DNA from: Gallionellaceae bacterium
GTDB lineage: Bacteria > Pseudomonadota > Gammaproteobacteria > Burkholderiales > Gallionellaceae
Direction: 5' to 3'
DNA: 10,936 nucleotides
Assembly: GCA_030646595.1 (NCBI GenBank)
Contig: JAUSKS010000242.1
Location: 1 to 10,936 of the forward strand
Shown: positions 1 to 6,730 of the stretch, piece by piece
How the letters are laid out: each line of letters begins with the position of its first letter
How positions within the stretch are numbered: position 1 is the first letter of the stretch
The notes under the pieces: generated by a model
Told to the model about the DNA's origin: nothing
What the model saw: only the letters and a program-made list of their open reading frames with translations
Database searches by the model: none
Translations under genes and position numbers: made by a program

Positions 1-67
1 CATCGGTGTGCTGTGCCCGCCACTGATCCAGGCGTTGATCGAGTTGTTGCAATTGTTTGTGTGTCAT
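1..67 (-). CDS. Unrecognised small gene, N-terminal 22 codons only
   Basis: An ATG at 67 opens a frame that stays open to the left edge and reads MTHKQLQQLDQRLDQWRAQHTD. The peptide is rich in Gln, Asp and Leu with leucines about every four residues, so it probably starts as an amphipathic helix; no signal peptide is visible. A good Shine-Dalgarno lies 7 nt upstream (75-80). It begins 75 bp after the rmuC stop on the same strand with no terminator between, so co-transcription with rmuC is likely. I do not recognise the family and the window is too short to assign one. Being a real gene is supported by the start signal and the open frame only. Confidence 0.6.
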   Translation of the reverse strand, partial: MTHKQLQQLDQRLDQWRAQHTD

Positions 68-74
68 GGTCATT

Positions 75-80
75 TTCCTC
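75..80 (-). promoter_or_regulatory. Ribosome binding site of the leftmost gene
   Basis: The minus strand reads GAGGAA followed by 7 nt and then ATG at 67. This is a strong match to the anti-Shine-Dalgarno sequence at good spacing, and it is the main reason to accept the truncated gene at the left edge. Confidence 0.6.
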
Positions 81-142
81 AGCGGTTTATATTCGCATGG
101 TTAGGCATTACCAGCAAGGTCGCCCAAAATGCAGCGCGAGTT

Positions 143-1423
143 TCATGTGGGGTCGTTTTCTTCCGGTAGCGCGCTGGCACGTTCCAGATCAACGCGCTCA
201 ATTTTGATGAAGCGGTCGCTAATTTTGCGGCTGCTGATTTGTACGTCTTCCACATCTTTATTGGCCTGACGTATGTGTTCTGCCAGTTTTTTCATGCGTT
301 CGTCGAAACGGCCAAAGTCCTTGCCCAATTTGCCCAGCTCTTCCTGAATAATATGTACCTGTTTGCGCGTTTCCACATCTTTCATCACCGCGCGCGCCGT
401 ATTCAATATCGCCCACAAGGTGCTCGGTGAAGTAATGCTCACCCGGCGCTGCATTGCGTACTCAACCACATCAGGATGATGCGCGTGTATCTCGGCAAAC
501 ACCGCTTCAGCCGGGACAAACATCACCGCGCCTTCCGAGGTCACACCGGGAATAATATATTTGCTGCTGATGTCGTCCACATGCTTCTTGATGTCCGTCT
601 TGAACTGGCGCTGTGCCAGCAGCTTGTCGGCTTCGCTGGCCGCATCGAACATGCGGCGATAATTTTCCAGCGGAAATTTCGCATCCACTGCCACCATGCC
701 AGTTGGCTCTGGCAGCATCAGCACACAGTCGGCACGGCTGCCATTGGGCAGGGTGTATTGCATGGAATAGGATTGCGGCGGCATGATGTTGCGCACCAAA
801 CCTTCCAGTTGCACCTCGCCAAATGCGCCGCGCGAACGCTTGTCGCCCAGCAGCTCCTGCAAGCTCACCATATTGGTCGTCAGCCCGTCTATTTTTTTCT
901 GCGCCTCGTCTATGGTAGCCAGGCGCGCCATCACGCTGACAAAAGTTTCATTGGTTTTTTTGAAGCCCTCGTCCAGGCGTTCGCTGACCTTGCCGCTGAT
1001 TTGCTCCAGCCGCCCATCCACTGTTTTGGCCAGCGCCTCTACGCTGCCGGACAAATGTTGAGTGGCATTGCGGAAGGAATTTTGGATCAGTTCCTGATCT
1101 GCACGCGCCTGCTCCGATAATTTGGCCAGCATCTGCGTCAATATCTCGTCGCGCAGGGCTTGCTGCCGGGCTTGCAGAGCATGTACCGCCTCGCGTGTGG
1201 CGCGCAATTCATCGGCCACCGCTGCGCGCAAACGCCCGGCATGGTCTGCCTGGCTGGCCACCAGCCGGTCTCCCTGTTTGTTCAAACCATCATGCAAATC
1301 AGAAAGCATGGCACGGTGCTGCTGTTCCAGCACCTGTGCAGCATGCGCAGGCAGCTTGCGCTGCATGATCAGCAACACAATCACCAGGGCCAGCACGGCA
1401 ATAATTAACAGAATTTCAAGCAT
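143..1423 (-). CDS. rmuC: RmuC family DNA recombination protein
   Basis: The product is 426 aa from the ATG at 1423. Residues 2-19 form one hydrophobic segment (an N-terminal membrane anchor), residues ~25-190 are charged, Gln/Ala-rich and coiled-coil-like, and residues ~196-380 are the RmuC domain. Recognisable blocks are GAFGEVQLEGL near 199-209, a strand ending DAK at 247-249, and FVPAEAVFAEI plus SITSPSTLWAIL around 302-340. The RmuC domain is predicted in the literature to have a PD-(D/E)XK nuclease-like fold; Asp232 and Asp247-Ala-Lys249 would fit that pattern, which is my inference. In E. coli, rmuC mutants show increased inversion between short inverted repeats, so the protein is thought to limit such rearrangements. 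Length is normal for the family. A GTG at 1435, in frame, would add four residues; I prefer the ATG because the hydrophobic anchor starts right after it, though its ribosome binding site is weak. A small gene follows 75 bp downstream. Confidence 0.93.
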   Translation of the reverse strand: MLEILLIIAVLALVIVLLIMQRKLPAHAAQVLEQQHRAMLSDLHDGLNKQGDRLVASQADHAGRLRAAVADELRATREAVHALQARQQALRDEILTQMLAKLSEQARADQELIQNSFRNATQHLSGSVEALAKTVDGRLEQISGKVSERLDEGFKKTNETFVSVMARLATIDEAQKKIDGLTTNMVSLQELLGDKRSRGAFGEVQLEGLVRNIMPPQSYSMQYTLPNGSRADCVLMLPEPTGMVAVDAKFPLENYRRMFDAASEADKLLAQRQFKTDIKKHVDDISSKYIIPGVTSEGAVMFVPAEAVFAEIHAHHPDVVEYAMQRRVSITSPSTLWAILNTARAVMKDVETRKQVHIIQEELGKLGKDFGRFDERMKKLAEHIRQANKDVEDVQISSRKISDRFIKIERVDLERASALPEENDPT

Positions 1424-1452
1424 GTATATATCCACGCGACCACAAGACGCGC

Positions 1453-1480
1453 AGTATAAACCAGATGGTGCAGCTATGAA
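1453..1480 (-). promoter_or_regulatory. Putative sigma70 promoter of rmuC
   Basis: On the minus strand TTCATA (1475-1480) and TATACT (1453-1458) are separated by 16 nt, matching the -35 box at 4 of 6 and the -10 box at 5 of 6 positions. Transcription would start near 1446, leaving a leader of about 23 nt before the preferred ATG at 1423. It sits in the only non-coding DNA upstream of rmuC. Pattern match only. Confidence 0.4.
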
Positions 1481-1506
1481 GATGCCAGGAATGGTCCAGC
1501 AAATAA

Positions 1507-1536
1507 AATCCCCGCTGCCATAAAGGCAGGGGGATT
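1507..1536 (-). terminator. Rho-independent terminator downstream of the intact S8 protease gene
   Basis: A 12-bp stem (AATCCCC then CTGCC, pairing with GGCAG then GGGGATT, with a one-base G bulge at 1514) closes a 5-base loop ATAAA. On the minus strand the stem is followed by ATTTTATTT, a fair U-rich tail. It lies about 140 nt after the protease stop and just before the rmuC promoter, the right place to end the protease transcript. The plus-strand side is followed by AATTGGTTTT, a poorer tail, and no plus-strand gene needs it. Confidence 0.7.
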
Positions 1537-1577
1537 AATTGGTTTTAGACTAGCGAATAGACAACACGCAATCAATA

Positions 1578-1611
1578 GCAATCAACGGAGCCGAACTGGC
1601 CCGTTGATTGC
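1578..1611. repeat. Inverted repeat between the protease gene and its terminator
   Basis: Two perfect 11-bp arms, GCAATCAACGG (1578-1588) and CCGTTGATTGC (1601-1611), flank 12 bases. Three more pairs (GCC with GGC, 1590-1592 with 1598-1600) can form inside after a one-base bulge, giving a strong hairpin in RNA of either strand. Neither side has a U-run, so it is not a canonical intrinsic terminator. It lies 65 nt after the protease stop and may stabilise the mRNA 3' end or assist termination. The rest of the 240-bp gap (1436-1675) holds only this, the terminator and the rmuC promoter. Confidence 0.6.
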
Positions 1612-1675
1612 ATTGGTTAAACTACTTCCATTATTCCTGCACTTCTGTTTCTTGATTATTACCTGGCCATCCTCA

Positions 1676-4600
1676 TTACCTCGGCGTCGTGGCACTGGCT
1701 ATGTTGGAATATGCACTGATGTTGTTAGCCGCATCATAGGCCTGCACACGATAGCGGTAAGTCTTCCGCGCGGTAAGCCCAGTGTCAGCGAAGCTGTTGT
1801 CGGTAGGGTAACCTACTTGGACAAAGTTCGTGCAGGTAGAACCCATGCAGCGCTCAACCAGGTATCCGACTACTCCAACATTGTCGGTCGAAGCTGTCCA
1901 GGTCAGATCGATCTGGCTATTGCTCACCGCAGTTGCAGTCAGGTTGGTCGGGGTCGAAGGGGGGGTTACCTCCAACGTAGTGACGCAGGTTGTGTTGGAG
2001 TATGCGCCGTTGTTGCCGGTCACATCGTACGCCCGCACCCTGTAGCAGTAAGAAGTAGCGCCAGCCAATCCCGTATCATAATGGGTGGTGGGGGCATAGA
2101 TGTTGGTTGAAGCTGCAATTTCGATAAAGTTTGTGCAGTCTGGCCCGGTACAGCGCTCGACCTTGTAATTCACCACCCCAGAATTGTCGGTCGCAGCCGC
2201 CCAACCGAGGCCGATCTCGTATCTGCTAATGTACGTGGCTGCAAGGTCGGCAGGCGCAGTGGGTGGCTCAGTATCGGTCCAGGTCTTGGCAGTAGCGTTG
2301 TTGGAATAGCTACTGTGGAGGCTGGCCGCATCCATCGCCCGCACCTGGTAGCGGTAGTCAGTTCCAGGTGTCAGGCTGGTGTCGCTGTATGAGCTTTCGT
2401 AGGTAATACCAATTTCGACAAAGTTCGAGCAAGTCGAACCCGTGCAGCGTTCAACCTTGTAGTATTCCACCCGAGTGTTATCCGTCGAGGGGTTCCATGT
2501 CAGGTCTATCTGGGTCACCCCGACCGCAGTTGCGGTCAGGTTGGTGGGCGTACTCGGCGGTACTGTATCGGCCAAGGTGGTGGCCTTGGCTATGTTCGAA
2601 TACGCGCCATAGTTCCAAGCTGCATCTACCGCCCAGACACGAAATTTATATGTCGTGCCGGGCGTAAGCCACGAGAAGCTATAGCTTGTCCCATACGCAA
2701 TGTCCACATTAACAAAATCGCTGCATTTTGATCCCAAGCAGAGGTCGATTTGATATTGCAGCACTCCCACATTGTCCGTTGCAGCCGTCCAGGAAAGATT
2801 AACCTGTGTAGCGCTCACCACCGTAGCCACCAGGTTCGTTGGTGCAGTTGGCGCGGTTAAATCTGGTGTTTTTAGCGTCAGATACGCTCCATAACCATTG
2901 CCAGCACTGCTCTGCCCAAGCGCCTTGAAATAGTATGTGGTGTTTGCAAGGAGTCCGCAAATTTGCTGACTGAATGGTATGTCTGTTGTGCCGCCACCAA
3001 CGGCCTGAGCAGTTGTCAAATTTCCAAAGGCCGTCGTCGCCCCCCACTCAAACCACGCTGTCGAGGTCTTGTTGTTTGGATTAATCATTCCATTCAGGAT
3101 CGCACATGTCTCTGTAACAGAAGATGCCGCAGTGGTGGTAACAGTCGGTGCAGGAACAAGTATAAATTTTACTGTGAGTTCACCGCTAGAAGAACCATAC
3201 CCAGTTAGATAAATATTCCCTATATGATCTATTGCTGAGTTATAAGGAAATTCTATTTGATCAGTGTCATAGCTCCCGAACCAAAGCGGGTGTCCATCTG
3301 GGCCGTATTTTATTGCGGCATAATCGAAGCCACCCGGATTCCACCCCCCCCAAGCAGCGTCTTTAAACCCAGTTACATACACATTTCCTGAACCATCCAT
3401 TTTCAAGTCCATGAGAATGTCATCCATTCCCCGCCCACCATCAAAGCGAGCCGTCCACAGGGAGTTTCCGTTTGTATCGTATTTGATTGTAAGGTAATCA
3501 TTGTTCAAGCCATTTGAGCTGACTCCCGCTACAGTCACATTGCCGGAAGCATCGACCGCAATCTGTCCCATGACAGCATTCCACCAACCTAGCGTATCAT
3601 CGCCACCGTTATCGTAATCGTTGGCCCACAGCTGGTTCCCGCCGTTGTCGTACTTGACCGTTGCAATGTCAAGGTTGCTCCCATTGTGACTTAAGCCGCT
3701 TACGTAGACATTCCCCGACGCATCCAACGCAATGGCTCGGGCGTAACAGCAAGGACGGCTTACCCTCCACAGCGGCGCACCGCCATTGGGGCCGTATTTA
3801 ATTGTGGTATATCCATAATCCATGTAGTCAGCAGCAACGTATACATTTCCAGCGCTGTCCCAGGTTATTGCACGCCCCCCAGTAAATCTGGTTACCGTTG
3901 GTTCCTGACTGTCCCACAGCTTGTTACCGTTGGCATCATACTTGATCGTGGTCAAATAACAGCCTGACTCGGCATAAGGATCCACGCAACCTCCGCCGGT
4001 AACATAGACGTTGCCTGTACCGTCCACGCCAAGTGCAGCGGAAACGCTATGAGGATATCGAGTCGACCACAGCATGTTGCCATTGGTGTCATATTTGATG
4101 GTAATTGTATCGTAGGTGGCGCAATAACCAGCGGTCTGACACGATTGTATAGTGACATAAACGTTGCCTGATCCATCTACCTTCATGTCTTTTGCCCAAT
4201 CCCCTGCTCCGCTATCATAATTTGCCGTCCATAGGGTTGTGCCTTCGGGGCTGTATTTGATGGTGAAGGTGTCAATCTCTGTACATACCAAAACGTTTCC
4301 AACAAGAACCCGAGTCTTACAAAAATTCACGCTTACAATGCTGTTTCCAACAGCATCTGTGGCAACTCTCACGCCTACTCCATCATTGTAGTTGTGCATG
4401 GCCGCGAGGGACGTGGGGGGGCCTGCACTATCTATAATGATCGTGCTAGCCGCCATACTGTTGTTGAGAGGGTTGCTGTCTGGCACTGTATGCACATCAT
4501 CCACGATGGCGCCTAAATAATAAGTTCCGACCGCCAAGCCCGCAGGCACCCACACGTCAGTGGCATTGCCTATGCTGGTAGCGCCGGGAGAGAGATTGGC

Positions 4601-6580
4601 GACCCACCGGCTGCCAATGCGGGTGTCCGCATCGGTAATCACATTATCCGTTGAGAGGTAGTAGCCAACGTAGAATCCTTGGGCCTGACCGGGCCCCTGA
4701 TTTTGCGCGGTGTCTGTCACTGCAAACCAGCGTCCAGCTTGCACACTTGAAGAGTTGCCGGTAACGGCAGTTACTGCCAAATCCGTTTGAACGATGGCAC
4801 TCAGGCTGATTGATGGAGATTCAGATTGACCAAGCGCATTGATATACGTAGCTTGAACCGTCAAAAAATGCTCCCCGGCGGCCATTCCTGCTGTGCTGTA
4901 AACCGTGACGGTGGAGGTGGCGGATCCGTTTGCATCAACCGTTACCGTATTGGGAGAGATGCTACCGGTCAGATTTGGGCCGGACGACGCCAAGTTTAAT
5001 GTGACAGTCCCACTAAAATTGTTTAGCGATTTTACGGTAATGGTGGAGGACATGCTTTGTCCCGCCGGGGCTGCGATGCTGGCCGGGGATACGCTGACAA
5101 TAGCGCTTGCGCGCAGAGCGTTATTAACATTGAGCCTCCCCCCAGTTGCAACCAAGCCATTTAGAGATCCAATTTTATCCGTCGAGCCAATGAGCAGATT
5201 CTTGAGCTGCTCTGTTGTCAGCGTACCAATGCCAAACCTGGCAATCGCCAAGGCAGCAGCACCCGCCACATGCGGAGTGGCCATGGACGTTCCATCCAGG
5301 AAGAAATATCCAGAAGGAGAACAGATGGCGCAGGTGCCGCTCGGTACTGTCGATAGGATATCCACACCGGGCGCAGCCAAATCGACATTGATCACCCCAT
5401 AGTCCGAAAAGCCGGCCCTGTTATCACTTTGATCTGTGGCAGCCACACAGATAACATTTGGGGCTGTGTAGTTACAAGGATAAACCGGCGTCTTGTCATT
5501 ATTATTATTGGCATTTGCGGCAGCCGCCACAAACAGCATACCGCTCTGGTTGGCCACGTTGATCGCATCCAGCAATGCCTGCGAAAACGCGTCTTTGCCG
5601 AATCCACCCCAACTGTTATTGGCCACCTTGGCACCGTGCTCGGCCGCATACAAAACTGCCTGCACCGCCGCATCCAAATAACAAGCCCCATTTAAGTCAC
5701 AAATCTTAAGCGGCATAATACTTGCCTGCCAGCTCACACCTACTACGCCGGTGCCATTATTTCCCCTTGCGGCAATGGTACCGGCGACATGCGTGCCATG
5801 ACCATAGTCGTCCATCGGGTCATTATCGTTATTCACGAAATCGTATCCCTGGATCATATTGGCAGCCAAATCGGGGTGGTTGTAGTCTACACCCGTGTCA
5901 ATGACAGCAACAATAACATTGGCATTACCTGTCTCAAGATCCCATGCTTCCGGAGCATCAATGTCGGCATCGGTAACCCCGGTGAAGGTAAGCGGCGCGG
6001 TTGTTTTAAAGGTGCGCCCGGTTGGGTCGATGGATTGTCCTATGTTATGCATTCCCCACAAGTTCATATTAGTGGAGAACTCTGGATCATTGGGTGTTGC
6101 CTGAATTTGGTAAATCAAATTAGGTTCAGCATAAAGCACATCGGGATCATTTTTATATTGGCGTATGAGCTCTTCGGTGGATTGCCCTTGTTTGGACTTT
6201 ACTTTGTGAACGCCGATCTGGCGTATCTCTGATAGAACTTCTGCCCCCATTTTGTCGTGGACGTTTTTTTTCTTGCTGTCATCTACTCCTTGTTTGAATT
6301 TGACGAGCACCTCTCCGGGTATATATTGGGGACTCTGATCTTTTTTTGATCCGGGAACATTTTTCTGGGCAGACATTTTTAGCTGGCCAGGTGTATTTGT
6401 CTGGCCAAGAATGGTCGTGACATGCGGTTGTTGAAAATCTGGCACGGAGCCTTGGCCTGACGCTCCCTGATCAAGAGCGACACCCGTGGAAACAGACGAC
6501 ACAAGAAACATCCCCAGGGCAAATATATACAAGCCGATCCCAGCGGTTAAGTGTTGTGATATCCAGTTTTTAGTACGCAT
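1676..6580 (-). CDS. Secreted S8 subtilisin-like protease with CARDB, SBBP propeller and FN3 domains
   Basis: The product is a 1634-aa exported serine endopeptidase, intact in the window. Residues 1-35 are a Sec signal peptide (basic MRTK start, hydrophobic core 11-30, likely cut after GVA). Residues ~86-160 resemble an inhibitory propeptide (YIPGEVLVKFK to DVLYAEPN). The S8 domain spans ~205-490 with Asp228 (VIDTG), His261 (GHGTHVAG), oxyanion Asn356 and Ser432 (GTSMATPHVAG). Then follow an Ig-like domain (~492-597), a CARDB-type domain (~599-717), eight SBBP propeller units (~725-1140), an FN3-like domain (~1145-1239) and four FN3 domains (~1243-1632). The start at 6580 is chosen because AAAAGGAG lies 6 nt upstream and the signal peptide begins there; an ATG at 6661 has no ribosome binding site. 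Cysteines occur in close pairs throughout, which fits oxidative folding outside the cytoplasm. There is no PEP-CTERM, LPXTG or membrane segment at the C-terminus. The substrate is unknown. The gene lies 150 bp downstream of a paralogue and may share its transcript. Confidence 0.93.
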   Translation of the reverse strand: MRTKNWISQHLTAGIGLYIFALGMFLVSSVSTGVALDQGASGQGSVPDFQQPHVTTILGQTNTPGQLKMSAQKNVPGSKKDQSPQYIPGEVLVKFKQGVDDSKKKNVHDKMGAEVLSEIRQIGVHKVKSKQGQSTEELIRQYKNDPDVLYAEPNLIYQIQATPNDPEFSTNMNLWGMHNIGQSIDPTGRTFKTTAPLTFTGVTDADIDAPEAWDLETGNANVIVAVIDTGVDYNHPDLAANMIQGYDFVNNDNDPMDDYGHGTHVAGTIAARGNNGTGVVGVSWQASIMPLKICDLNGACYLDAAVQAVLYAAEHGAKVANNSWGGFGKDAFSQALLDAINVANQSGMLFVAAAANANNNNDKTPVYPCNYTAPNVICVAATDQSDNRAGFSDYGVINVDLAAPGVDILSTVPSGTCAICSPSGYFFLDGTSMATPHVAGAAALAIARFGIGTLTTEQLKNLLIGSTDKIGSLNGLVATGGRLNVNNALRASAIVSVSPASIAAPAGQSMSSTITVKSLNNFSGTVTLNLASSGPNLTGSISPNTVTVDANGSATSTVTVYSTAGMAAGEHFLTVQATYINALGQSESPSISLSAIVQTDLAVTAVTGNSSSVQAGRWFAVTDTAQNQGPGQAQGFYVGYYLSTDNVITDADTRIGSRWVANLSPGATSIGNATDVWVPAGLAVGTYYLGAIVDDVHTVPDSNPLNNSMAASTIIIDSAGPPTSLAAMHNYNDGVGVRVATDAVGNSIVSVNFCKTRVLVGNVLVCTEIDTFTIKYSPEGTTLWTANYDSGAGDWAKDMKVDGSGNVYVTIQSCQTAGYCATYDTITIKYDTNGNMLWSTRYPHSVSAALGVDGTGNVYVTGGGCVDPYAESGCYLTTIKYDANGNKLWDSQEPTVTRFTGGRAITWDSAGNVYVAADYMDYGYTTIKYGPNGGAPLWRVSRPCCYARAIALDASGNVYVSGLSHNGSNLDIATVKYDNGGNQLWANDYDNGGDDTLGWWNAVMGQIAVDASGNVTVAGVSSNGLNNDYLTIKYDTNGNSLWTARFDGGRGMDDILMDLKMDGSGNVYVTGFKDAAWGGWNPGGFDYAAIKYGPDGHPLWFGSYDTDQIEFPYNSAIDHIGNIYLTGYGSSSGELTVKFILVPAPTVTTTAASSVTETCAILNGMINPNNKTSTAWFEWGATTAFGNLTTAQAVGGGTTDIPFSQQICGLLANTTYYFKALGQSSAGNGYGAYLTLKTPDLTAPTAPTNLVATVVSATQVNLSWTAATDNVGVLQYQIDLCLGSKCSDFVNVDIAYGTSYSFSWLTPGTTYKFRVWAVDAAWNYGAYSNIAKATTLADTVPPSTPTNLTATAVGVTQIDLTWNPSTDNTRVEYYKVERCTGSTCSNFVEIGITYESSYSDTSLTPGTDYRYQVRAMDAASLHSSYSNNATAKTWTDTEPPTAPADLAATYISRYEIGLGWAAATDNSGVVNYKVERCTGPDCTNFIEIAASTNIYAPTTHYDTGLAGATSYCYRVRAYDVTGNNGAYSNTTCVTTLEVTPPSTPTNLTATAVSNSQIDLTWTASTDNVGVVGYLVERCMGSTCTNFVQVGYPTDNSFADTGLTARKTYRYRVQAYDAANNISAYSNIASATTPR
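1685..2854 (-). repeat. Four tandem fibronectin type III repeats
   Basis: Four units of 93-99 residues each start PP(S/T)xPTNLxAT, carry a (T/S)W-x-x-(A/S)-TDN strand and a YRYRVxAYDAAxNxSAYSN-like strand, and join through short Thr-rich linkers. The approximate units are 2570-2854, 2273-2560, 1970-2266 and 1685-1963. Each has a CxxxxC loop after the central strand, mostly as ERCTGSTC. A more diverged FN3-like unit (2864-3148) precedes them. FN3 arrays on bacterial secreted enzymes usually act as spacers or bind polysaccharide or surfaces. Confidence 0.85.
3161..4408 (-). repeat. Eight-unit SBBP beta-propeller of the intact protease
   Basis: Eight units of about 45-60 residues repeat the pattern D-x-x-GNVYVTG followed by a variable loop and TIKYDxNGNxLW. 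The first (ATDAVGNSIVSV) and last (ending LTVKF) are the most diverged. This is the SBBP (seven-bladed beta-propeller repeat) signature found in large secreted bacterial proteins. Whether the fold closes with seven or eight blades cannot be told by eye. Unit 8 is noticeably more AT-rich than the rest. Confidence 0.85.
4430..4786 (-). other. CARDB-type domain between protease and propeller
   Basis: This encodes residues ~599-717 of the intact protease. The domain runs from TDLAVTAVTG through QNQG and FYVGYYLSTDNVITDAD to GTYYLGAIVDD and DSNPLNNSM. These are the hallmarks of CARDB (cell adhesion related domain in bacteria): a beta-sandwich with a YLSTD strand and a closing D-x-NP-x-NN turn. The upstream paralogue has a close copy at 9467-9817 and four more distant copies at its C-terminus. 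Confidence 0.75.
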
Positions 6581-6586
6581 TTGCAT

Positions 6587-6594
6587 CTCCTTTT
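6587..6594 (-). promoter_or_regulatory. Ribosome binding site fixing the start of the intact protease
   Basis: The minus strand reads AAAAGGAG, then ATGCAA, then ATG at 6580. AAGGAG is a near-perfect Shine-Dalgarno with 6 nt to the second ATG but touches the first (6586), so 6580 is the better start. It rules against the ATG at 6661, which has no such site. Confidence 0.75.
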
Positions 6595-6730
6595 GAGCTA
6601 TCGCTTTTAAACTATCTTGGGCAAACGGATGCCATGTGCCATGACACTCATTCACGTTCATCAGGACGGATACGCCGGGCTGTCCAGCGTACCTGCCTCT
6701 ATATAGTCAACCCAACACAACCGGGTGATG
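6595..6730 (-). other. Gap between the two protease paralogues
   Basis: This gap holds no gene. On the minus strand a weak stem-loop can form from 6693 to 6668 (GGTACGC with GCGTATCC, one bulged base, 11-base loop) but it has no U-tail. I see no convincing sigma70 promoter; TTGACT at about 6704-6709 has no good -10 partner at 16-18 nt. With no clear terminator or promoter, read-through from the upstream paralogue into the downstream one is plausible. Confidence 0.4.

Noticed and set aside
476..1120. Plus-strand open frame of 214 codons
   Set aside because: It lies wholly opposite rmuC, has no ribosome binding site, and its translation is low-complexity His/Gln-rich with no recognisable domain.
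1604..2110. Plus-strand open frame of 168 codons
   Set aside because: It lies almost entirely opposite the FN3-coding region and shows no family motif; it is an antisense shadow of the repeats.
6621..6634. Sigma54-like promoter TGGCATCCGTTTGC on the minus strand upstream of the intact protease
   Set aside because: The GG and GC elements are one base too close; sigma54 promoters do not tolerate changed spacing.
6581..6661. Upstream ATG at 6661 as start of the intact protease, giving 27 extra residues
   Set aside because: It has no ribosome binding site and would bury the signal peptide behind a polar extension; AAAAGGAG with 6-nt spacing points to the ATG at 6580.
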